Source: Gemmatimonadota bacterium | Lineage (GTDB): Bacteria; Gemmatimonadota; Gemmatimonadetes; Gemmatimonadales; GWC2-71-9 | Reading direction: 5' to 3' | Length of the DNA: 5,574 nucleotides | Assembly (NCBI GenBank): GCA_029884275.1 | Contig: JAOUIC010000139.1 | Coordinates: 1-5,574 of the forward strand | Shown: piece by piece, positions 1-5,393 of the stretch | Layout: each line of letters starts with the position of its first letter | Numbering within the stretch: the stretch's first letter is position 1 | Program-made: the position numbers and the translations under genes | The notes under the pieces: model-generated | Told to the model about the DNA's origin: nothing | Seen by the model: only the letters and a program-made list of their open reading frames with translations | Databases searched by the model: none

Positions 1-665
1 GCATCGGCGAACAGCAGGACCTCGCCATCGACATCGCCCCGCTCGAGCCGGACGCCCGCCAGGCGGCCGGTCGCGGCCTGCAGGAGCGGTGTGACCCGAG
101 CCACCGGGGGGACCTGGCACCGGTGGATGGTCGCGTCGCTCCGGCGGCTGGAATCCGCCACATCCGCGACGGTTGTCGCCGCCAGCAGCCCGGCGACCAT
201 GGGCCACCCTTCCGCTCCCCCGGTGGATGATGGGCGAGTGACGGTTCTCAGCATGACGCTGTCCAGCCGGCGATCCACCCCGTACCCGAAGCACTCCATC
301 AGTGCCTCGGCGCCGGTGCCAGCCAGCAGCAGGCCGCGACCATCGTGCCCGGCCCAGTGCAGCACCGACGTCACCTCGCCCGGCTGCACGGGAAAAGTTG
401 GATCGAGCAGCACGAAGAGGGAGCGCTCGGCACCGATCGGGTCGGTCTCGAGCCATCGCAACGGACGTCGCCACCGCCGCACCTCGATCCCGAGCGCCTC
501 GAGCGCGTCGGCGTAGCCCCGGGCGCCGTATGGGTCTCTCAGGAAGCTCGACGGGCGCCCGTCGTCCCTCGCCGCCGGACCCTGTCTCGTGCCGACCACC
601 CCGGCGGCAATGAGCAGCACCAGCACCGCGCCCAGCGCGAGCGCCGCCTCAGTGCGGGGCCGCAT
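1..665 (-). CDS. DUF4350 domain protein, membrane-anchored (3' end beyond window)
   Basis: The first 221 codons are visible; the reading frame is open to the left edge, so the C-terminal part is missing. Residues 9-26 form one hydrophobic helix after a short basic N-terminus (MRPRTE), an uncleaved anchor or signal. After it comes the DUF4350 pattern: a GARGYADALEALGIEV stretch (residues 47-62) resembling the family's small-Gly/ALxxLG segment, then a hydrophobic strand ending in DP (SLFVLLDP, 82-89), PGEV (95-98) and a Gly-rich strand HDGRGLLLAGTG (107-118). In this family the soluble part is thought to form a GATase-like alpha/beta fold; no enzymatic activity is established. The ATG at 663-665 is preceded by AGGCGG with a 6-nt gap, and the gene starts 17 nt inside the DUF4129 gene, so it is probably translationally coupled. 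DUF4350 genes commonly sit beside DUF4129, MoxR and DUF58 genes. The family call is from remembered motifs, not a search. Confidence 0.85.
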   Translation of the reverse strand, partial: MRPRTEAALALGAVLVLLIAAGVVGTRQGPAARDDGRPSSFLRDPYGARGYADALEALGIEVRRWRRPLRWLETDPIGAERSLFVLLDPTFPVQPGEVTSVLHWAGHDGRGLLLAGTGAEALMECFGYGVDRRLDSVMLRTVTRPSSTGGAEGWPMVAGLLAATTVADVADSSRRSDATIHRCQVPPVARVTPLLQAATGRLAGVRLERGDVDGEVLLFAD

Positions 666-1278
666 GCCATTCCGCCTTCCGCTGCCACCCCGCGTATTCC
701 GCCGGTCCGCACGGCTCGCCCGCGTAGGCGAACCGGTACAGCGAGCCAGCCAGGCGCTCGAGCCACCCGCGATCCGGCGGGCTGAGGCCCGGCTCGCGGG
801 CATATTCGAACGGCGTCTTGCTGGGGTGGAACCGCACCACCGACCTGGCGTCGAGCTCGAGGATCAACCCCCGAAAGTCGGCCCGCATGGCCTCGGCGTA
901 CCGTCCCTCCCGCGCAAGCCGGCCAGCCTCCGCCCGGTACCAGGCGGAGGACGGCGCCATCGGCGAGGCCGGGCCATCCGACACCGAGCGGGGAGCCGTC
1001 GCTCCGCCGACGACCTTGAGCAGCACCCAGCTCGCGTGAAGCACGATCCCCGCGAGAACCGCCACCGCTCCCCAGAGGAGAGCGACGTAGAGATCGGGGT
1101 GGTTGTGGGCCAGCGACTCGAGCCAGTGCTGGAGGGCCAGCCAGGCATGACGGAGGAAGGCCAGCGGGTCGGGGCGTGGCGACCACTCGTAGCTGGCGGA
1201 GGCAAAGACCGAGTCGAGCACCGCGCGCAGGCTGTCGTCGGCGGGCGGCAGACTCAGGGACACGACCCCGTGGCTCAC
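649..1278 (-). CDS. DUF4129 domain protein, single transmembrane helix
   Basis: Protein of 209 residues. Residues 13-60 are a helical, tryptophan-containing segment predicted to be extracytoplasmic, 64-87 is a transmembrane helix, and 88-111 is a Ser/Pro/Ala linker. Residues 112-209 are the cytoplasmic DUF4129 domain: WYRAEAGRLAREGRYAEAMR (113-132), an LxxLD segment (138-143), then FHPSKTPFEYARE (150-162), the family's T-P-x-E-Y signature, and LYRFAYAGEP (180-189), matching its aromatic/Tyr-Gly element. Basic residues just after the helix (K88, R97) support a cytoplasmic C-terminus. DUF4129 also occurs at the C-terminus of TgpA-type transglutaminases; here it stands alone. The GTG start overlaps the upstream TGA by 4 nt. 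A GGAG lies only 1 nt before it, too close to be ideal, so re-initiation by coupled ribosomes is likely; a second GTG five codons in is the alternative. A longer in-frame extension to 2085 lies antisense-frame inside the neighbouring gene and is not coding. Molecular function unknown. Confidence 0.88.
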   Translation of the reverse strand: MSHGVVSLSLPPADDSLRAVLDSVFASASYEWSPRPDPLAFLRHAWLALQHWLESLAHNHPDLYVALLWGAVAVLAGIVLHASWVLLKVVGGATAPRSVSDGPASPMAPSSAWYRAEAGRLAREGRYAEAMRADFRGLILELDARSVVRFHPSKTPFEYAREPGLSPPDRGWLERLAGSLYRFAYAGEPCGPAEYAGWQRKAEWHAAPH

Positions 1279-2036
1279 GCTCCGGCCATGCTGGCAGCCC
1301 GGAGCTCGAGGTCGTACGCCTCCTTGCGGATCCGGAGGTCGTAGTACGCCACGGTGAGGACGCAGTAGAACATCGGCTGGACCAGGGCGCTCAGCAGGGC
1401 GGCGAGAGCGCCCAGCGCAACCCCCTCGGTGCCGACAGTCCCCTCGGCGGTGAGCCGCGTCGCGGCGTAACCGCCCAGCGCGAAGATCGGAAGCGTCATC
1501 ACGACCACGACCGTGCCGAGGGCGCGGAGAATCCGCAGCCGATGTCCCCTGGTCAGCGACCAGGAGCGGCCCATCGCGCCGAGCGCGGAATCGAGGTCTT
1601 CGACCACGAGCGCAGGCGTGGTCACCGCCAGCCCGGCGATCGCGATCACGCCCGGTATGACGAGAAGCAACAGACCGAACCCCATGAGCAGCGTCGAGAG
1701 CACCGCAGCCGCGATGACGCGGCCCATGAAGGGAGCCGCCCGGTGAAAGGCCTCCCCCGCAGTGATGGCCTTTCCGACGTAGTGTTCGGCCACGATGATC
1801 GTGGACGCGGCGGTGCCGATGGAGCCGAGCACGACGTTCAGCGTCAGGTTCGCGAGGAACAGCCCGAAGTGCTCGAAGGTGCCGCCCGCGGCCTCGATGT
1901 AGACTGAGACCGCCTGCGGGACGGCGGCGGTCACGAGCGTCACGATCAGCAGGGGGGCGAAAAGCGCACGGTAGAGCCCGAAGGCGACGTCCAGAATCCG
2001 TCCGACGGACATCGGCTCGAGCTGTGGCTGCTGCAT
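1275..2036 (-). CDS. Polytopic membrane protein, glycerophosphodiester-phosphodiesterase membrane-domain type
   Basis: Protein of 253 residues with about six hydrophobic helices (near 24-47, 57-83, 104-127, 128-145, 172-193 and 205-231). The N-terminus has the MSVGRILDVAFGLYR pattern (9-23), the middle has ALGAMGRSWSLTRGHRLRIL (151-170), and the C-terminus has TVAYYDLRIRKEAYDLE (228-244). The YYDLRxRxExxDLE ending and the SWxLTxGxxxRI loop are typical of the membrane domain found N-terminal to some glycerophosphodiesterases and, far more often, as a stand-alone protein. No phosphodiesterase catalytic domain is present, so it should not be called an enzyme. The ATG start has GGGAG 8 nt upstream. 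It is the first gene of the leftward operon, and the next start overlaps its TGA. Stand-alone members are often found with RDD, SpoIIM, DUF4129 and MoxR genes. A role as a membrane partner of that system is inference. Confidence 0.85.
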   Translation of the reverse strand: MQQPQLEPMSVGRILDVAFGLYRALFAPLLIVTLVTAAVPQAVSVYIEAAGGTFEHFGLFLANLTLNVVLGSIGTAASTIIVAEHYVGKAITAGEAFHRAAPFMGRVIAAAVLSTLLMGFGLLLLVIPGVIAIAGLAVTTPALVVEDLDSALGAMGRSWSLTRGHRLRILRALGTVVVVMTLPIFALGGYAATRLTAEGTVGTEGVALGALAALLSALVQPMFYCVLTVAYYDLRIRKEAYDLELRAASMAGA

Positions 2037-2044
2037 GAAACCTG

Positions 2045-2049
2045 CTCCC
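2045..2049 (-). promoter_or_regulatory. Ribosome binding site for the first gene of the leftward operon
   Basis: On the minus strand GGGAG lies 8 nt before the ATG at 2034-2036. It supports this start over the second in-frame ATG eight codons downstream (residue 9). It sits two bases from the left arm of the inverted repeat at 2052-2078, so a hairpin there could limit ribosome access. Confidence 0.6.
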
Positions 2050-2051
2050 GG

Positions 2052-2078
2052 GGGCGTGCCCCAAGATGCGGCACGCCC
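2052..2078. repeat. Perfect 9-bp inverted repeat in the divergent intergenic region
   Basis: GGGCGTGCC (2052-2060) and GGCACGCCC (2070-2078) are perfect reverse complements with a 9-nt spacer. A second dyad, CCCAA-cgca-TTGGG (2076-2089), overlaps the right arm by 3 nt, and a third pairing, ATGCG (2066-2070) with CGCAT (2081-2085), bridges the two. The repeat lies 16 nt upstream of the leftward ATG, beside its ribosome binding site, and about 60 bp upstream of the rightward ATG. It could be an operator for a dimeric regulator controlling both directions, or an RNA hairpin in the leader of the leftward operon. Sequence alone does not decide. Confidence 0.55.
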
Positions 2079-2084
2079 AACGCA

Positions 2085-2112
2085 TTGGGAAGTGCGCGAC
2101 GGGACATAGATT
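2085..2112 (+). promoter_or_regulatory. Candidate sigma-70-type promoter for the RDD-SpoIIM gene
   Basis: TTGGGA (2085-2090) and TAGATT (2107-2112) are separated by 16 nt; each matches four of six consensus bases. Transcription would start near 2119, giving a leader of about 20 nt. The -35 element overlaps the smaller dyad at 2076-2089, where a bound regulator could block it. This is a weak consensus match in an unknown high-GC organism. Confidence 0.3.
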
Positions 2113-2139
2113 GGATCACCCTCTGAAAGCCGCCACCCG

Positions 2140-3933
2140 ATGGCCCGAACCGATTATCGCCAGCACCTCGAGGTCGAGACTCCCGAGCATGTCGTGCTCG
2201 ACTACGAGATCGCCGGCCTGGGGTCCCGCACGATCGCCGCCGTGGTGGACATGGCCATCCTCCTGTCGTGGGGGTTCGCGCTGCTCGTCATCACCATTGT
2301 GGTGTCCGCCAGCGCCTACGAATCGACCTGGTTCTTCGCCATCTACGGCATCCTCTGGTTCGCCTCGTCATGGGGGTACTTCGTCTTCTTCGAAGGGCTG
2401 CGGGCGGGTCAGACGCCGGGCAAACGCCGGGTCGGCATCCGGGTCGTGCGCGACACCGGCCATCCGGTCTCGGTCGGCGCCGCGGCGATCAGGAATCTCC
2501 TCCGCCTGGCCGATTTCCTCCCGCCACCCTATCTGCTGGGCGCCATCCTCGTGGGGATCCATCCACGGGGGAAGCGGCTGGGTGACCTGGTCGCCGGCAC
2601 CGTCGTGGTCTGGGACCGTCCCTCCACCCGGGAGGCGGGGGCCCGCGCCGCGCCGCGGATCGCGACAGCGTCCGCCGGACCGCCGCAACTGGACGAAGAG
2701 GAGTTCCGCCTGCTGGAGGAGTACCTGGCGCGCGCGGGCGCGCTCGAGCCCGTTGCTGCCGCTCGCCTCGAGCAGCGCCTCCTGGCGCGCTTCGCGGATC
2801 GGTTCCCGGGCAGCGGTGAGGGCGAACCAGCCGCCTGGCTGGAACGGATCCACAGCACCGAATACGCGCGACGGCAGTCGCCCGGCCCCGCGCACGCCGG
2901 AACCAGCGCGATTGCCGCGGCGAAGCCCGCCGACCGCCTGGTGGCCCGGCAGTCCGCCCGCTGGGCCGAGTTCGAAGTGCTCGCGCTTCGCGCTGCCAGC
3001 AGGGGGCTCGACAGCTTCGGTGCGGAGGAACTGCCTGATTTCGCGTCGCGGTACCGGGAGCTCGCCGCGGACCTCGCCCGGGCCCGCACCTATCGCGCGC
3101 CACGTGTGATCCAGCACCGGCTCGAGCGCCTCGTGACGGCGGGGCACAATTCGCTGTACCGGGCCGAGCGCACCAGCCCCAGTCAGGTCTGGGAGTTCCT
3201 CGCCCGGGAGTGCCCCGCGAGCCTCGTCCAGGCACGCCGAGCCATTGCTGTCGCCTTCCTGGCCTTCTTCCTCCCCGCGACCGCGGGCTTCCTCCTCATG
3301 CGGGAGAGACCGGAGCTCGCGATGGACATGCTCCCCGAGGTCCTGCTCGAGCGGGCCGAGGCGGGCAAGGCACGGCAGCAGCTGGGCCAGGGATACTACG
3401 AGGCCTCGCCGGAGTCGCGGCCCATGGTCGCCTCTGCCATCATGACCAACAATGTCGGTGTGGCCATCGCCTGCTTTGCGGGCGGCGTCTTCGCCGGGGT
3501 GGGTTCAGTCGTCCTGCTCGGCTTCAACGGCCTGTCGATCGGGGCGACGGCGGGGCATTTCGCCAATGCCGGGCTGCTGGGCTACCTCTCCGCGTTCATC
3601 GTGGGCCACGGCGTGCTGGAGCTCTTCGCCATCTGGGTCGCGGGTGCCGCGGGGCTGTTGCTCGGCCTGGCCATGGTCGCACCGGGGGAACTCACGCGGG
3701 CGGACGCCGTCCGTGTCCGTGGCAGGCTGGCGACCAGACTGCTCACGGCGGTCGTGATCTTCCTGGTCATCGCGGGGGTCATCGAGGGCTTCGTGTCGGC
3801 CGGGACCGGCCCGCTGGCACTCCGCATCGGCGTCAGCGCGTCCAGCCTGGCCTTCCTGGTGCTCTACCTGCTTCAGGGAGTGCGTGCGCTGGGGAGGGCG
3901 GTTTGGACGCCAACGCCCGGCACGACCCCGTAG
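2140..3933 (+). CDS. RDD domain - SpoIIM (DUF95) domain fusion membrane protein
   Basis: Protein of 597 residues joining two families usually encoded by separate genes. Residues 12-160 are an RDD domain: TPEHVVLDYEIAGLGSR (14-30), the Arg30/Asp37 pair in helix 1, a second hydrophobic stretch (64-84), GQTPGKRRVGIRVV (90-103), Asp125 after an arginine-rich helix, and GKRLGDLVAGT (144-154). Residues 184-240 form a charged helical extension beginning LDEEEFRLLEEYLARAGALE. Residues 265-585 are a SpoIIM domain: a cytoplasmic helical part, a helix at 369-387, an outer loop, then IMTNNVGVAIACFAGGVFAG (434-453), NGLSIGA (463-469), HGVLELFAI (490-498) and PGE (515-517), followed by two more helices. 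SpoIIM acts in the forespore-engulfment complex of Bacillus; in non-sporulating bacteria the family accompanies MoxR ATPases with no defined role. An in-frame TAG at 2107 makes ATG 2140 the first possible ATG start; its Shine-Dalgarno is poor. The gene is divergent from the leftward operon. Confidence 0.93.
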   Translation: MARTDYRQHLEVETPEHVVLDYEIAGLGSRTIAAVVDMAILLSWGFALLVITIVVSASAYESTWFFAIYGILWFASSWGYFVFFEGLRAGQTPGKRRVGIRVVRDTGHPVSVGAAAIRNLLRLADFLPPPYLLGAILVGIHPRGKRLGDLVAGTVVVWDRPSTREAGARAAPRIATASAGPPQLDEEEFRLLEEYLARAGALEPVAAARLEQRLLARFADRFPGSGEGEPAAWLERIHSTEYARRQSPGPAHAGTSAIAAAKPADRLVARQSARWAEFEVLALRAASRGLDSFGAEELPDFASRYRELAADLARARTYRAPRVIQHRLERLVTAGHNSLYRAERTSPSQVWEFLARECPASLVQARRAIAVAFLAFFLPATAGFLLMRERPELAMDMLPEVLLERAEAGKARQQLGQGYYEASPESRPMVASAIMTNNVGVAIACFAGGVFAGVGSVVLLGFNGLSIGATAGHFANAGLLGYLSAFIVGHGVLELFAIWVAGAAGLLLGLAMVAPGELTRADAVRVRGRLATRLLTAVVIFLVIAGVIEGFVSAGTGPLALRIGVSASSLAFLVLYLLQGVRALGRAVWTPTPGTTP

Positions 3934-3940
3934 AGCGCAT

Positions 3941-4126
3941 TCACGGTTCGCGGAGGATCGCCCGGGCCCGAATCGCCAGGGCCTCGATCTCCTTGAGGCT
4001 GCGGAGGACCTCGTCGTCCAGTCGGGCCGGATTCAGGAGGAGCAGCTGGGTTTCTGCGAGCAGGGCGGAGAGCGGGGGGCTCAGCTCGCTGCGCAGCTTC
4101 TGGACGCGATCGGTTTCGATGCTCAC
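3941..4126 (-). CDS. Small helical protein resembling a HisKA dimerisation domain without the histidine
   Basis: A 61-residue protein from a GTG start preceded by GGAGGA with a 6-nt gap, the strongest ribosome binding site in the window. About 87% of its codons end in G or C by my count, as expected for a real gene here. LRSELSPPLSALLAETQLLL (11-30) lines up by eye with the H-box helix of sensor kinases (SHELRTPLTAI...), but the position of the phospho-accepting His is Ser13. The second half (36-59) would be the antiparallel helix: LDDEVLRSLKEIEALAIRAR. There is no ATPase domain, membrane segment or signal peptide. If folded it should be a two-helix hairpin able to dimerise, perhaps with a kinase or another partner; that is inference. 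It ends 7 bp from the convergent RDD-SpoIIM gene. It may instead be an unrelated conserved small protein. Confidence 0.62.
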   Translation of the reverse strand: MSIETDRVQKLRSELSPPLSALLAETQLLLLNPARLDDEVLRSLKEIEALAIRARAILREP

Positions 4127-4132
4127 GGGGCG

Positions 4133-4138
4133 TCCTCC
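4133..4138 (-). promoter_or_regulatory. Strong ribosome binding site of the 61-codon gene
   Basis: GGAGGA on the minus strand ends 6 nt before the GTG at 4124-4126. It fixes the start of the small gene and is the main argument that this short frame is translated. Confidence 0.65.
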
Positions 4139-4175
4139 GGAGGGTCAGGAGCGAGAACCGGCACCACCGCCGCCC

Positions 4176-4181
4176 AATATA
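4176..4181 (-). promoter_or_regulatory. Candidate -10 element for the 61-codon gene
   Basis: TATATT on the minus strand matches five of six -10 bases and is one of the few AT-rich spots in this stretch. It lies 49 nt upstream of the GTG. No convincing -35 stands 16-18 nt further upstream, so the gene may instead be transcribed by readthrough from the protease gene. Confidence 0.3.
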
Positions 4182-4212
4182 CTGCCGCCCGCCGCCGCCT
4201 CCGGGGGCTCTG

Positions 4213-4253
4213 CCCTGCGGGGCAGGGTCTGTAACCCGCCACGGTCGAGACCC
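4213..4253. other. Two overlapping hairpins in the spacer between protease and small gene
   Basis: CCCTGC (4213-4218) pairs with GCAGGG (4222-4227) around a 3-nt loop. GGGTCT (4225-4230) pairs with AGACCC (4248-4253) around a 17-nt loop. The two stems share bases 4225-4227, so they are mutually exclusive. A further 6-bp stem, CCCTTC/GAAGGG at 4259-4277, spans the protease stop codon. None is followed by a T-run on the minus strand, so an intrinsic terminator is not shown; a pause, partial termination or RNA-processing site is possible. Confidence 0.35.
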
Positions 4254-4262
4254 CCTGGCCCT

Positions 4263-5393
4263 TCATGGCCGGAAGGGGACTGGCACGAAGGTCAGCGCCA
4301 GCACCACCGCCGCGAGGAGCCCGACGAGCCGGCGGCTCCGGGGAATGGCTCGCTCCGGGCACACGACCGAGGGATGGGCCCACCGGCCCCCGCCGACCAG
4401 GAGCGTCAGCCCGACCCACACCAGCCAGGCCGGCCAGAACTTCGCCAGGTAGAGCAGAGCCGCCACCGTGAGAATCGCGAGCGGCGCCTGCCTGCGGCCT
4501 GCCAGGCCGTAGGCGATGTGCCCACCATCGAGCTGGCTGAGCGGGAGCAGGTTCAGCCCGGTGATCAGCGCCCCGGCCCATCCCGCAAAGGCCGGCAGGC
4601 TCAGGCGGATGGCCCGTTCGTCGGGATGGAACCACTCCTGGAAGAAGTGAGTGAGCAGGGAGTCTCCCAGCCCGTAGATCGTCCCCCCCACCTCCACGTA
4701 GGCTCCCTGGAAGCCAAACCAGGCGGGAAGCGGGGTCGAGGTGGAGTAGCCCCAGGCGAGCACGCCGAGGGCCACCACGAAGCCGGCCAGGGGCCCCGCA
4801 GCGCCCACGTCCAGCAACTGGCGTCGGTCGACCACGGGAGAGCGGAGCTTGAGGAACGCGCCCAGGCTGCCGATCGGCGACAGGGTCGGAGGGATCGGAA
4901 GGAAGAACGGCGGGGAGGCGTCGATCCCGTATCGCCGGGCGGCGAAATAGTGACCCAGTTCGTGGACCAGCAGAATGCCAAGGAGCGGCAGGGCAAAGGT
5001 CCAGCCGCTCAGCATCAGCCGGGGCGGGCCCGTCAGGAAGTCGGGGAGGAAGGCGAGCGCGCCGGAGACCAGACCCAGAAACCCGCCGTGCGCCGGCGCC
5101 ACGTAGGAGCCCGCCAGCGTCGCCCCAGCGCCCAAGGTGCATACCACGGTGAGGGCGAGGAGGGCTCCGAGCAGCGGCCAAGGCTCCCCGGGGTGGGGCC
5201 GGGTCGGGTGCACCAGCACCAGCTCCGCCCGGTCGGGGCCGACCCAGTAATGGGTATGAGGCCAGGCCGCGAGGCGCCGGGCGAGTTCGGGGGACGGCCC
5301 CCGGTGCGCAGGCCTAACGACCCCCTCAACGATCTCCCGGGATCCGGTGCGCAGGATCCGCCAGGTCGAGAAGCAGGCGGTGATCTGATCCAC
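4263..5393 (-). CDS. Site-2-protease-family intramembrane zinc metalloprotease (M50, EGY-like)
   Basis: Protein of 376 residues. The zinc-binding HELGH is at 144-148 inside a transmembrane helix, with His144 and His148 as ligands and Glu145 as catalytic base. The second core motif, LNLLPLSQLDGGH (280-292), supplies Asp289 as third ligand. Between them are PPFFLPIPP (161-169), GSLGAFLKLRSP (175-186) and GAAGPLAGFVVAL (197-209), the arrangement of the EGY/cyanobacterial branch of S2P proteases rather than the RseP branch, since no PDZ domain is present. Residues 20-65 form a short soluble domain, followed by helices from 73; two or three helices follow the LDGGH motif. All catalytic residues are intact. 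S2P enzymes cleave membrane-bound substrates such as anti-sigma factors within the bilayer; the substrate here is unknown. The GTG start has AAGG 6 nt upstream. The 61-codon gene follows after 136 bp. The family call is firm; the exact start is less so. Confidence 0.94.
   Translation of the reverse strand: MDQITACFSTWRILRTGSREIVEGVVRPAHRGPSPELARRLAAWPHTHYWVGPDRAELVLVHPTRPHPGEPWPLLGALLALTVVCTLGAGATLAGSYVAPAHGGFLGLVSGALAFLPDFLTGPPRLMLSGWTFALPLLGILLVHELGHYFAARRYGIDASPPFFLPIPPTLSPIGSLGAFLKLRSPVVDRRQLLDVGAAGPLAGFVVALGVLAWGYSTSTPLPAWFGFQGAYVEVGGTIYGLGDSLLTHFFQEWFHPDERAIRLSLPAFAGWAGALITGLNLLPLSQLDGGHIAYGLAGRRQAPLAILTVAALLYLAKFWPAWLVWVGLTLLVGGGRWAHPSVVCPERAIPRSRRLVGLLAAVVLALTFVPVPFRP

Noticed and set aside
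589..1344. A 251-codon plus-strand open frame
   Set aside because: It is antisense to the DUF4129 and DUF4350 genes and has a low-complexity Arg/Pro/Ala composition with no recognisable motif.
1279..2085. N-terminal extension of the DUF4129 frame to an ATG at 2085
   Set aside because: The extension is an off-frame reading of the upstream membrane-protein gene and is rich in Arg, His and Gly. The DUF4129 family pattern fits the GTG start at 1278.
2368..3147. A 259-codon minus-strand open frame
   Set aside because: It is antisense to the middle of the RDD-SpoIIM gene, where domain motifs fix the plus strand as coding.
3934..3940. A shared terminator between the convergent RDD-SpoIIM and small genes
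   Set aside because: Only 7 bp separate the stop codons, and I found no stem followed by a T-run on either side.
3884..4234. A 116-codon plus-strand frame opposite the small gene
   Set aside because: It overlaps the end of RDD-SpoIIM out of frame, has no good ribosome binding site, and its antisense partner has the stronger start signals and codon bias.
4123..5181. A 352-codon minus-strand open frame overlapping the protease
   Set aside because: It is in another frame of the same strand and lacks motifs, while the 4263-5393 frame contains intact HELGH and LDGGH.
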